DNA from: Candidatus Krumholzibacteriota bacterium
GTDB taxonomy: Bacteria; Krumholzibacteriota; Krumholzibacteriia; Krumholzibacteriales; Krumholzibacteriaceae
Assembly: GCA_016932415.1 (NCBI GenBank)
Contig: JAFGCX010000010.1
Span: forward strand, 124,001-188,000
Length of the DNA: 64,000 bases
Reading direction: 5' to 3'
The notes under the pieces were generated by a model that worked only from the letters and a program-made list of their open reading frames with translations, had not been told where the DNA came from and made no database searches. This document shows, piece by piece, positions 16,905-26,394 of the stretch. The position numbers were made by a program, and so were the translations under genes. The stretch's first letter is position 1. Each line of letters starts with the position of its first letter.

Positions 16905-19900
16905 ATGCGTCTTCGGCTGTTCCAAAGCGCTAACTATATTCTATTAATAGCAATTATGGTGGGTTTAGTGCTGATGATTCCCGGTATGCGAAGCTTTTCA
17001 GGATTGTCAGCAGCCGGCAACTGGCAATCGGGTCCACGATTGGCCGGAAAAGTCCCCGTTACGCGAGCCATGACATCTAATACAGATAAAATAAATATCA
17101 ATATCAGGACTGAAGGTTTCGATTACGAGATTATAGAAGCCGATGGTGAGAATTACGCGAGGATCAGAATAGACGGATGCGGTGTGCTGACTGAAGAGGG
17201 AAGTCCGGAACTTCCATTTATAAGAAAACTGGTTGCGATTCCTGAATGTGAAGAGCTTCTGATTAACGCTAGGGTGATCAAATCGGAAAAGATGGAACGA
17301 TTCATTATGTATCCGGCACCGAAGATTGAGAGAACACCCGAGGGAGGGATTAAAGAAGTATATACAAGGAAAAGGGAGGCATATTCAAAGAATGGAGTAA
17401 TCCCGGAAAATAGTGCTGAGCTCACAAGGACTTTTTATATTCGGAATCAGCATGTTGCCGAGATAAGAATTTATCCGATAAGGTGCAATCCTGTCACAAA
17501 GGAAGCAGAGTTCGCTCAGGAGATCGAACTGGATATCACCTTTAAAGGCGCTTTCGGACCTGTCTGCGTGGATAACGGACCTATGGGCAGGGTCTGTGAA
17601 AACTCACTGGTAAACTACGGTCCTGAATTCGGCATATTCAGCGAATCGACCGGGAGGACGATCCTTGGTTCAGGGCCGGGGACTGTTGAGATCTGCGCGA
17701 CATTGGCGCAGGCAACAGCAAATAATACGGATTATCTGATCGTTGTCGGTCACGAGCTATGGGATGATCCCGGTGCGCAAAATTCGATTCTGCAGCTTGC
17801 AGGCAAGAGATCCGTTTTTAACGGGTTCAACGTATCAGTGATCGATGTGACAAATATCGCTAATATCGACGACTATCAGGATCACCTCGAGATCAAGGAA
17901 TCTTTATATAATTTCTATCATTCGAATTCGGCGGCACATATGCCCGACGACAAGCTGGGATATATTCTGCTTGTCGGGGATGCTTTCACGTGTCTAACTC
18001 CTCAATGCGAACCTGGGGATAGGGTAGTGATCCTTCCTACGTATTCTTACAGCATATTCGACCCAAGAAGTGCAGCCAACGATATGCCCTACGCTTCCTT
18101 CGATGATCTTAATGATTGCACTCCAGATGTCTTCATAGGCAGACTCAGCGTTGATGATCCGGGTGAGGCGGCGGCGATAATAGACAAGATCGTAGCGTAT
18201 GAGCCTCACTCAGCAAGCGCCGGACCTGACCCATGGTACAGGAAATTTCTATATATCGGCGGCCATTACGATGATCTGCACGAGCTTGGCGATGAAGTCG
18301 AGGCTGAAGTCCCCCCATCATATATTTATGATGAACTTTACAAGGATTGTCTCGCTCCACCGACGATAAGCAGTTTAATAAATGAAAAAATCAATGACGG
18401 GGTATCAATAATTGTAGAGGCTGGTCATGGAATCGATTATTACTGGGGGTCTGATACATGGGTTTACCAGTCGGCCTGTCCCGATACAAATATGAAGGTC
18501 TGGTACCCTCCATATTACGAGGTGGTCGATAATGGTCCGGAATATCCGGTCATTTATGCTTTTTCATGCAGGACAGCGGCATTTGACTACCCGCTTCTTG
18601 ATCAATATGGTAATCCCGCGCAATATCCGGGATTGAATACTTACAGTCCAGCGTTCAACCGTGGGGAAGTCGATATATATGATTGTATGGCGGAACGGCT
18701 TACCGTCATGCCGAACAGGGGGGCGGTCGGGTATATTGGTTACACGAGAAGTGCCGGCGCAAACGACATGGAGAGCGTACCCGATTTCGTCAATGAGTTA
18801 TTTCGCACGCAGGGTATGGTAGGTGAGACAGTCACGAGTTTTTTCTACTCGCTTGTAAACCCTGCTAATGAACAGTTTCTCGTTTATCTAGGCGATCCCG
18901 CGCTGAATCCATTCTTTGTCGAGGATCAGGGTGACCCCTCCGATGATATCGATATCGCAGTGGTTCAGGGCAGCTCGGTTGTGACAGAAGGCACGGGGCA
19001 GAATGTCGATATCAATATGGATATTAAAAATGTCGGCGTCGGTGATGCCTCGGGTATATATCTCGAACTTAAAGAAGGAACAACACTGCTCTGGAGTGGT
19101 ACGATCCCGGCTCTGGCAGCGTATGATGTGACGACAGTGTCGATGACAGCTGCTGTAAGTGGACTTGGGCTGCATGAATATATCCTGACTGTAGATCCCG
19201 GGGCAGTGATAAATGAGTTGAACGAAGATAACAACACAGCGATCATCGAGTTCGATTACAATGTCGACTTTTCTGTAGTACAGGGAAGTTTCGTCAAAAG
19301 CAGCGAAATATTCGGAGTCGGGGGGGCAAACCTCCTTGAAGTGTCGGTCAGAAACGATGGGATCCTCAGTGCCGGGAATATCCCTGTCGAACTCACTGAA
19401 GGCGGGGATATTATCTGGAGCGGAGATATATCCGAGCTGGGACCGGGGAGCGAGACTGTCGTATCGATCACTGTCCCGGTATCAGAGATGGGGAATCACG
19501 ATTATATGTTCACCATCAATCCGGGTCAGGTGATCAGTGAGCTTCACACCGACGATAACAGTGGAAGTATAAGTATAGCGGCGATGTATAACAGAGACGG
19601 ATTTCCAGTAACGCTGTTTACCGGTCCCGGCGTTAGTCTGCCGTACGCCGTTCCCACCGTCTACCAGGCTACAGACGATGAGAATAAAAGATTCCTTTAC
19701 AAGTCGGGTATCATCAATTCGTCCGGGAGTACAGTTACGACTGGTGAGGTTGCCGGGTATTACTCGAAGTCTTACGATATACCTGTCGGTAACGTCAATT
19801 CTTTGGACTCAAGAAATGTCATTGGCATCTTTTCCCTGCTTCCATCGGAGGATCGATCTGTGAAGATATTCGATTCGGTAGATCTAGAGTTGGTAGCGGA

Positions 19901-22220
19901 GCTTCAATTTACAGGACTCTCTGATGGGACAAGCGGTTATAAGACCGAGGGAGAAGCTTTAGTGTATGACCTCGATCGTGACGGTCTGGACGAGATCATC
20001 TATATCGAACGGAATTACGGTTCGTTGGAAGCGTTTGACGGTATGATGAAGATATTCAGCTACAAAAATGGAGAGTTGACTGAGATCGTTTCCCACACCT
20101 TTGATGAGGGGGGAGGAGCCGGTACGTACAGACCACTGGAGGTCGCGGTTGAGGATATAGATTTCGACAATATCCCCGAGATATTCGTGATCGGGTACCG
20201 TGGAGATATTGAATATCCGGTATTCAGCTTCGACATGTTCATAGATATCTTCAGTTATGACGAATCGCTTGAACTTGTCAGGCATGAAAACCAGGGGCTC
20301 GATGGTTTGATTGCCGTGACCCCTAATGACGATATATCCGGTAATGTGATCCTGTCCGATATCAATGGTGACGATTATCTCGACATGGTAGCCACGGTCA
20401 ATGATGGGGTCGCGACGATCAGTGGGACCGATATTAGCAGCAATACAGTAAATATTCAGAAGATCGGAACGGATAATTCTTTCCGGACCGCCGTTTACAG
20501 TGTTGATGTCGACCACTCCGGTAACAGGGAGCTTGTTCTGGTATCATCAGAGAAGGTAAGAATACTCTCCGTGGACGGTTTGTGGAACCTGTCAGTTGTT
20601 TATTCATACGAAAACGCAGGCTCAAAGATAACAAGCGGGCCCTCTATCTCTGATATCGATGGAGATACCTATCCGGAAATAATAATCGGATCGGCAAACG
20701 ATCTGGAAGATTATTATCAGATAACGATACTCGATCACAATCTTGTCGAAGAGACCCTGTGGGAATCAGTGAGACTCTATGGTATCCTGAATGGAGATAT
20801 AGCGATCGATGATATCGACAGGGATAGCAGGCATGACCTTATCCTTATGGCTGAAACAGAGGAGAGTGGTTTCCTCTATCTCTTCGGGACTCCATGGCTT
20901 TCAGGTGGAGATATCTCGATGCCGGTGGAAAAGGGTAATAATCAGCATACGAACGCAGAAAAGCGATTCATCAGGGGAACTTTCGACGAGAATGTGACTC
21001 TCTGCAGGGAAGTGGAAGTGATCGGCGATCTGCAGATCAATTCGCCGGCGGTACTCCACGTCGCGCCTGGAGCCACGATCGGCATCCGGGACGATGATCC
21101 ATATGGTACTGGTGTCGATGCCGGCAGGATCGAGATGACCTGTTATGGCGGAGTATCGATCAAGGGGCTAAATAATCTCGAAGTATCTTTCTATTCAAAT
21201 GGTGATAACCCTCAACCAATGGACTGGTTCGGTCTGGTTCTCGAAGCAAATAATCTCGGTGGTGAGATTTCACGGTGTGAGATAAGCGACGCGGCGATCG
21301 GGATCTATGGCAAAAACAGTACTGCCCCGATCACCGTCCACATGTGCAAATTAAATGGAAATCAGAGCGGGGCTCAGTTTAATTTCTGCAACCCCGAGAT
21401 AACCTACACCCAGGCTTCCTACAACACCTCATCGGGAATTGTCATCTCTGGATACCCGGTCGCTGCTCCGGAAGCTTTTCTCGATCATTGCACGATGCGG
21501 AACAATACATATTACGGTATAATCTTTGCCTTTGCGACCGGCGGGATTCAGCATTCATTTCTTGAGAATAATGGTCTGGCCGGAATTCTGTGTCTCGGGG
21601 CGAATGCCTGTCCGGTGGTCAGTTACTGCAGTATCATCGACAACAGTTTTTATGCCGTAAATGTCCTTTATGATGCTTCCCCGGTGATCGGCAATGCTTC
21701 AACCGGGCAGGGAGGTAATAACTCGATTTATAATTCGCCCTATTACGTTTTTCAGGATTACTCTTCTCCCTCTACCGTGATTATGGCACAGAACTCTTAC
21801 TGGGGTACAGAACCCGGCCAGATGCCCGCTCCGCGATATTTCGCTCCGTATATGCAAGGAAATGTGATTTACGATCCGATCCTGTTTAATGATCCTTTGT
21901 CAGGCGCGCCAGTGACCAGGCCGAAGAGTGATCCAACCAGGATATTCATGTCGCAAAACTATCCCAATCCTTTCAATGGAGGCAGTACTTCCATAAATTA
22001 TTCTATTCCCGCAGGGGGAGCGAAAGTAAGCCTGAAGATATATGATGTGGCGGGTAGAAGGGTAAGGACGCTTGTCGAAGCGATTCAACCTTCCGGTTCG
22101 TATCAGGTAAACTGGGACGGACAAAATGAAAATGGTGCGAAAGTAGCTCAGGGGATATACTTCTACAGGCTTGTTGCCGGTGAAGAGACGATCTCTAAAA
22201 AGATGATCTATTTCCGGTAG
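16905..22220 (+). CDS. Secreted C25 (gingipain-family) peptidase, multidomain, with FlgD-like C-terminal domain
   Basis: 1771 residues. The ATG at 16905 follows AAGGAGG; the in-frame ATG at 16854 has no such site. Order: signal peptide (1-35), C25 propeptide-like region (60-220), peptidase domain (about 240-650) with the His-Cys dyad His508 (EAGHGID) and Cys555 (AFSCRTA), two CARDB-type Ig domains (about 690-890; DIAVVQGS and DFSVVQGS), FG-GAP/VCBS-like propeller with acidic DxDxDG-type loops (about 900-1340), right-handed beta-helix repeats (about 1400-1640), and a C-terminal FlgD/T9SS-type Ig domain (from NYPNPFNGGSTSINYSIP to the end, with IYDVAGRRVRTL and WDGQNENG). C25 enzymes are Cys endopeptidases, and in Porphyromonas they are type IX cargo. 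Probably exported and surface-bound. Its AT-rich upstream region is unlike the rest of the window. Confidence 0.92.
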   Translation: MRLRLFQSANYILLIAIMVGLVLMIPGMRSFSGLSAAGNWQSGPRLAGKVPVTRAMTSNTDKININIRTEGFDYEIIEADGENYARIRIDGCGVLTEEGSPELPFIRKLVAIPECEELLINARVIKSEKMERFIMYPAPKIERTPEGGIKEVYTRKREAYSKNGVIPENSAELTRTFYIRNQHVAEIRIYPIRCNPVTKEAEFAQEIELDITFKGAFGPVCVDNGPMGRVCENSLVNYGPEFGIFSESTGRTILGSGPGTVEICATLAQATANNTDYLIVVGHELWDDPGAQNSILQLAGKRSVFNGFNVSVIDVTNIANIDDYQDHLEIKESLYNFYHSNSAAHMPDDKLGYILLVGDAFTCLTPQCEPGDRVVILPTYSYSIFDPRSAANDMPYASFDDLNDCTPDVFIGRLSVDDPGEAAAIIDKIVAYEPHSASAGPDPWYRKFLYIGGHYDDLHELGDEVEAEVPPSYIYDELYKDCLAPPTISSLINEKINDGVSIIVEAGHGIDYYWGSDTWVYQSACPDTNMKVWYPPYYEVVDNGPEYPVIYAFSCRTAAFDYPLLDQYGNPAQYPGLNTYSPAFNRGEVDIYDCMAERLTVMPNRGAVGYIGYTRSAGANDMESVPDFVNELFRTQGMVGETVTSFFYSLVNPANEQFLVYLGDPALNPFFVEDQGDPSDDIDIAVVQGSSVVTEGTGQNVDINMDIKNVGVGDASGIYLELKEGTTLLWSGTIPALAAYDVTTVSMTAAVSGLGLHEYILTVDPGAVINELNEDNNTAIIEFDYNVDFSVVQGSFVKSSEIFGVGGANLLEVSVRNDGILSAGNIPVELTEGGDIIWSGDISELGPGSETVVSITVPVSEMGNHDYMFTINPGQVISELHTDDNSGSISIAAMYNRDGFPVTLFTGPGVSLPYAVPTVYQATDDENKRFLYKSGIINSSGSTVTTGEVAGYYSKSYDIPVGNVNSLDSRNVIGIFSLLPSEDRSVKIFDSVDLELVAELQFTGLSDGTSGYKTEGEALVYDLDRDGLDEIIYIERNYGSLEAFDGMMKIFSYKNGELTEIVSHTFDEGGGAGTYRPLEVAVEDIDFDNIPEIFVIGYRGDIEYPVFSFDMFIDIFSYDESLELVRHENQGLDGLIAVTPNDDISGNVILSDINGDDYLDMVATVNDGVATISGTDISSNTVNIQKIGTDNSFRTAVYSVDVDHSGNRELVLVSSEKVRILSVDGLWNLSVVYSYENAGSKITSGPSISDIDGDTYPEIIIGSANDLEDYYQITILDHNLVEETLWESVRLYGILNGDIAIDDIDRDSRHDLILMAETEESGFLYLFGTPWLSGGDISMPVEKGNNQHTNAEKRFIRGTFDENVTLCREVEVIGDLQINSPAVLHVAPGATIGIRDDDPYGTGVDAGRIEMTCYGGVSIKGLNNLEVSFYSNGDNPQPMDWFGLVLEANNLGGEISRCEISDAAIGIYGKNSTAPITVHMCKLNGNQSGAQFNFCNPEITYTQASYNTSSGIVISGYPVAAPEAFLDHCTMRNNTYYGIIFAFATGGIQHSFLENNGLAGILCLGANACPVVSYCSIIDNSFYAVNVLYDASPVIGNASTGQGGNNSIYNSPYYVFQDYSSPSTVIMAQNSYWGTEPGQMPAPRYFAPYMQGNVIYDPILFNDPLSGAPVTRPKSDPTRIFMSQNYPNPFNGGSTSINYSIPAGGAKVSLKIYDVAGRRVRTLVEAIQPSGSYQVNWDGQNENGAKVAQGIYFYRLVAGEETISKKMIYFR

Positions 22221-22277
22221 ATTTGAAGATCGAAGTATAACGCCTTGAGCAGATGAAGCTCTTCTCTGGTTTAGTCC

Positions 22278-22328
22278 GACAGGCCGGCTTAAGGGTGGGG
22301 AATGGACCTGCCGGGAGGCCGGCCTGTC
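22278..22328 (+). terminator. Stem-loop after the C25 peptidase gene
   Basis: A perfect 11-bp stem (GACAGGCCGGC at 22278-22288 with 22318-22328) around a 29-base loop, 58 bases after the stop. No T run follows, so it may be a factor-assisted terminator or a 3'-stabilising structure. Confidence 0.4.
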
Positions 22329-22487
22329 ATCCGGAATGACTGGGACCCGTTAGTATCGATATCCATCATATTCCACAAATTTAATAATTGAGTCAAACGG
22401 GGGATAATAGTAAAATACCAGCCCCGGCCTGTTACCGGATGTTGATAGGGAAAGAAGCCGATTGTTTTTTAAGGAAAGGAAGCTGCC

Positions 22488-25400
22488 GTGAGAAGATTCG
22501 CTGGTTTTATTCTGGTCCCATTAATGGTTTCATTCATTCCGGTCGCCTCGGGAGCTGCCGTCGGCGCGAAGATGATGAGATATCCGTCGATAGATCCGGC
22601 AGGGAAAAAGATCGCTTTTTCATACCAGGGGGATATCTGGACGGCTGATCTCGATGGGACAGGGGCGAGAAGGATCACCATACATGAAGCTTACGAAAGC
22701 AATCCATGCTGGAGCCCTGACGGGAAATATATCGCTTTTTCCAGCAACAGGTATGGAAATAACGATATCTACACTATTCCTGCTGAAGGTGGCGCGGTAA
22801 GAAGGCTTACCTGGTATTCGGCCGGTGATGAGGCATCTGACTGGAGCCTTTCATCGGGGATCCTTTTTTCGACCAGAAGGGATTTCAGGCAGGTCGAGTG
22901 GGACAGCGAGATATATTCAGTAAGCCCCGGTGGAGGGACGCCTGAAAGGTTTTTCGACGCCTTCGGCGAAGAGGCTGTCACATCTCCTGATGGCAGGTAT
23001 ACTGCTTTTGTGAGAGGCGCATGCAGGATAGAGCGGGAAGCGTATACAGGTTCTGCCAACAAGCAGATATGGATCTACGATTCGAAAAACAAAAGTTATA
23101 TAGAGGCCACTTCATCACCTGCTCAGGATTTTTGCCCAAGGTGGTATGACGATAAGACTCTGTATTATCTGAGCAGCGCTCCAGGCAGTTATAATATCCA
23201 TTCGGTAGTCATCGACGAAGAAGGAAACGCCTCGCGGCCGGTACAGGTAACGGGCTTCAAAGATGACGGGATCAGGCATTTTGATATAAGCGCCACGGGT
23301 AAAGTGATCATTGCGGAATACCAGACGGGTCTTTACACGATCGATACGAGTGGTACCGGTGCAAAGGCGATTGAACTTAATATCGGCACCGATTACAGGT
23401 TCGACCCCGTCATCCACGAAAGTTTCAGGGCTGATATCGATCAGTACTCGATCTCCCCGAACGGCAAGTACAGCGCTCTGGCGATACACGGAGAGATCTT
23501 TATAACCGAGAACCATAAGAAGAAAGAAAGGACAGTAAATATCAGCCGTTCGCCATGGAGGGATATCGATCCGGTCTGGACCAGCGATACGACTGTGGCC
23601 TTTATCAGCGACAGGGGCGGCAATTTCGATATCTATATGGTAAGATCGGACGACTCCGGTCAGACGGACATTTTCAAGAGTCTTAAGCATAAGACGACAA
23701 GATTGACCAATACCGATCTGGATGAATCAGAACTCACAGTCTCTCCGGACAGGAAGCTGATCTCCTTCATCCAGGGAAACGGGACTTTGATCACAGCTTC
23801 GATCGAAAATGATAGGATCATCAATAAAGTGACCCTGCTTGACGGCTGGGCGACTCCGGGGAATATCTCATGGAGCCCGGACAGCAGATATCTTGCCTAC
23901 TACCTCGAGGATCTCAATTTCAATCCGGAGATCTATATTCACCCGGCCGATAATTCAACAAGCGGAGTGAATGTCAGCATGCATCCAAGGGGGGATTTCA
24001 ATCCGGTATGGAGCCCCGATGGAAGTAAACTCGGATTCACTTCGGAGCGCAACAACCGTAACAGTGACATCTGGTTCGTATGGTTGAAAAAAAGCGACTG
24101 GGAAAAGACGACCAGCGATTGGGAAGAGGAAGAGGAAGACGGAGAAAGAGCGCTTGCGCCTGAGGCAAAAAAAGAGAAGAAGAATGATGGCGATGATGAG
24201 GATAAAAAGGATGTTGAACCTCTGCGGATAGATTTCGATCTTATCCATGAAAGGCTTGTCCAGGTGACCTCTCTTCCCGGGGACGAGGGAAATATTCAGA
24301 TTTCCAAAGATGGAAAGATGTTCTTTTTCACCGCTCCGGGAGGATCGGGTGAGGGAAATGATCTTTTTTCCGTAAAATGGGACGGTAAGGACCTGAAGCA
24401 GATAACGCAGGGAGCCCAGAAGCCGGTCTATCTCAGAATGGATGATAAAAAAGAATACCTGTATATGCTAAAGAGTGGAAAGCTAGCCAGGATTAAGGCA
24501 AAAAGCGATAAGGTCGAGAATGTGGCATTCACGGCGAATCTCCAGATCGATCATGACGCCGAGCGTGAACAGATATTTGAAGAAGTATGGAGGACTCTAG
24601 GAGCGTATTTTTACGATCCCCAGTTCCATGGCCGCAGTTGGAATGACCTGAAGAAAAAATACAGACCATGGGCTATGGAAGCATCTACGAAGCATGATTT
24701 CAGGGACGTGGTCAATATCATGCTCGGACAGTTGAACGCCAGCCATATGGGGCTGTATGGTGGCGATCGCGCCGAGACCCAGACGGAGCGTACCGGACTT
24801 CTCGGAGTTGAGATCAGACCGGAAAAAGAGGGAGTCAGGGTTGTAAGAGTAATACCTGACTCGCCGGCGGGAAAGACGGAAAGCACTCTGGCCGAGGGCG
24901 ACCTGATCACTTCTGTCGATGGAGCGGCAGTTACGAAAGATATCAATTTCTACTCTCTTTTCATCAACAAGGGGGATGAGAAGGTACTTCTTTCGGTAAG
25001 GGACAAAAAGAAGAAGGAAAGGGAAGTCGTAATCCGGCCAGTGAACTCTCTGAGAAACGAACTGTACAATGAATGGGTGAGGAAAAACAGGAAATTGACT
25101 GAGGAACTCTCCGGTGGCAGGCTTGGGTATCTGCACATCCAGGCAATGGGATGGGAAAGCTTTGAAAGGTTCGAAAGGGAATTCACCGCGGCTGGATCAG
25201 GTAAGGAAGCGATAGTGATCGATGTCAGGTACAACGGCGGCGGGTGGACGACAGACTACCTTATGGCTGTTCTTAACGTCGATCAGCATGCCTATACGAT
25301 TCCGAGAGGCGCGGCGGGAAGCCTGGAAAAAGACCATATCAGGTTCCGGGAATATTATCCGTACGCTGAAAGGCTTCCTTTCTATCCATGGATGAAACCA

Positions 25401-25721
25401 TCGATAGCACTTTGCAACGAATCGAGCTATTCGAACGCGGAGATTTTCTCTCACGCTTACAAGACTCTTCATCTCGGTACGTTAGTGGGGAAACCGACAT
25501 TTGGAGCTGTGATCTCAACGGGCGGCAAAAGATTGATCGATGGTTCGCTGATAAGGATCCCGTTCAGAGCCTGGTATGTAAAGGCGACCGACGAGAATAT
25601 GGAGATTATGCCCGCGGTCCCCGATATAATCGTGGAAAATCCGCCAGGCAATAAGGGGGAGGGAAAAGACCCGCAGCTGGAGAGAGCTGTAAAAGAACTA
25701 TTAAACCAGATCGATCGATAA
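22488..25721 (+). CDS. Tricorn protease homologue
   Basis: 1077 residues from GTG 22488 behind AAGGAAAGG. Hydrophobic N-terminus (likely signal peptide, to about residue 25), two WD40/TolB-like propellers (about 30-330 and 340-640; repeated P-x-W-S-P-D-G and DIY/IWF motifs), a charged linker of Glu/Asp/Lys (near 540-570), the helical C1 domain, a PDZ domain (about 775-855) and the S41-like serine peptidase core. Catalytic residues: His753 (NASHMG) and the nucleophile, most likely Ser982 in NESSYSNAEIF. Tricorn acts on peptides released by other proteases; exported bacterial homologues are common. It lies 267 bases after the C25 peptidase, with its own ribosome site. Confidence 0.93.
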   Translation: MRRFAGFILVPLMVSFIPVASGAAVGAKMMRYPSIDPAGKKIAFSYQGDIWTADLDGTGARRITIHEAYESNPCWSPDGKYIAFSSNRYGNNDIYTIPAEGGAVRRLTWYSAGDEASDWSLSSGILFSTRRDFRQVEWDSEIYSVSPGGGTPERFFDAFGEEAVTSPDGRYTAFVRGACRIEREAYTGSANKQIWIYDSKNKSYIEATSSPAQDFCPRWYDDKTLYYLSSAPGSYNIHSVVIDEEGNASRPVQVTGFKDDGIRHFDISATGKVIIAEYQTGLYTIDTSGTGAKAIELNIGTDYRFDPVIHESFRADIDQYSISPNGKYSALAIHGEIFITENHKKKERTVNISRSPWRDIDPVWTSDTTVAFISDRGGNFDIYMVRSDDSGQTDIFKSLKHKTTRLTNTDLDESELTVSPDRKLISFIQGNGTLITASIENDRIINKVTLLDGWATPGNISWSPDSRYLAYYLEDLNFNPEIYIHPADNSTSGVNVSMHPRGDFNPVWSPDGSKLGFTSERNNRNSDIWFVWLKKSDWEKTTSDWEEEEEDGERALAPEAKKEKKNDGDDEDKKDVEPLRIDFDLIHERLVQVTSLPGDEGNIQISKDGKMFFFTAPGGSGEGNDLFSVKWDGKDLKQITQGAQKPVYLRMDDKKEYLYMLKSGKLARIKAKSDKVENVAFTANLQIDHDAEREQIFEEVWRTLGAYFYDPQFHGRSWNDLKKKYRPWAMEASTKHDFRDVVNIMLGQLNASHMGLYGGDRAETQTERTGLLGVEIRPEKEGVRVVRVIPDSPAGKTESTLAEGDLITSVDGAAVTKDINFYSLFINKGDEKVLLSVRDKKKKEREVVIRPVNSLRNELYNEWVRKNRKLTEELSGGRLGYLHIQAMGWESFERFEREFTAAGSGKEAIVIDVRYNGGGWTTDYLMAVLNVDQHAYTIPRGAAGSLEKDHIRFREYYPYAERLPFYPWMKPSIALCNESSYSNAEIFSHAYKTLHLGTLVGKPTFGAVISTGGKRLIDGSLIRIPFRAWYVKATDENMEIMPAVPDIIVENPPGNKGEGKDPQLERAVKELLNQIDR

Positions 25722-25747
25722 GACCGGTCTTGACATGTAAATATTAA

Positions 25748-25777
25748 TTGACACGGAAGTGTCAGGAGTAATAGAAT
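25748..25777 (+). promoter_or_regulatory. Promoter with overlapping palindrome upstream of the GNAT-like gene
   Basis: TTGACA (25748-25753), 18-base spacer, TAGAAT (25772-25777). A second TTGACA stands at 25730. The inverted repeat GACAC-GGAA-GTGTC (25750-25763) overlaps the -35, a typical place for a repressor site. The gene starts at 25830. Confidence 0.45.
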
Positions 25778-25829
25778 CCGGAATCTCTTGAAAGATTGAT
25801 CTCTGACGCCATTTTGACCGGGGGGGAAA

Positions 25830-26282
25830 ATGGTAGACCATGATTTTCATCTTGTCGAGGATCTGTCCGCCGAACAGATCGACGTCATGCTCGGGCTCTT
25901 TAAAAAAGCCCGGTGTGAGACCGGGGGATGTTGCGATGACGGTGATTGCCGCGGCGCCTTTGACAAGATAATCGCCATGACGGATTTATTCGCGATCCTT
26001 ACCGGGAAAGAAGGAGAGATGATCCTTTTTGCCCGCATCGTCCGTGCTTTTGATGATTCCCTTCATATCGTAGATGTTGTTGACGGCGGCGAAGAGCCCT
26101 CAATCATTAGATTGCGGAGTCTTCTGCAGATGATAATCGATCATGAAAGGTTCAGGGAGATAGAACTGTTTAAATATTATTGTCCCCTTCGCCTTCTTCC
26201 CAGACTCAACTTTTCGGGGATCCGATTTACGATAGATGAGTCTTTTGAGAATATATCAGTGGTGAAGATCGCGAGGGATTGA
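25830..26282 (+). CDS. Diverged GNAT-like protein with a cysteine cluster
   Basis: 150 residues from ATG 25830 after a GGGGGGG run. The order of elements follows GNAT acetyltransferases: helix 1-2 (LSAEQIDVMLGLFKKA), a strand pair (DLFAILTGKEGEMILFARIVRA), then helix RLRSLLQMIIDHERFREI and a strand ELFKYYCP, ending in GIRFTIDES. The acetyl-CoA pyrophosphate loop (Q/R-x-x-G-x-G/A) is not present; the matching place reads DGGEEPSII. A short insert CETGGCCDDGDC (residues 28-39) places four Cys close together and might bind a metal. Acetyltransferase activity is doubtful. It lies downstream of tricorn, with its own promoter. Confidence 0.5.
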   Translation: MVDHDFHLVEDLSAEQIDVMLGLFKKARCETGGCCDDGDCRGAFDKIIAMTDLFAILTGKEGEMILFARIVRAFDDSLHIVDVVDGGEEPSIIRLRSLLQMIIDHERFREIELFKYYCPLRLLPRLNFSGIRFTIDESFENISVVKIARD

Positions 26283-26338
26283 GCGCCCGGCCTGTTGCCG
26301 GGGCGTCGGCGCGATGGCCGGGCCTGTTGAAGATCCTG

Positions 26339-26372
26339 AAAAAAAAGGGGCCTTTCCTCCAGGAAAGGCCCC
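26339..26372 (-). terminator. Rho-independent terminator of the transglutaminase lipoprotein gene
   Basis: A 12-bp perfect stem (26347-26358 with 26361-26372), followed on the minus strand by eight T (26346 down to 26339), 22 bases after the minus-strand stop. Textbook intrinsic terminator. Confidence 0.92.
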
Positions 26373-26394
26373 TGCCGACTGATCATCGATCTCA

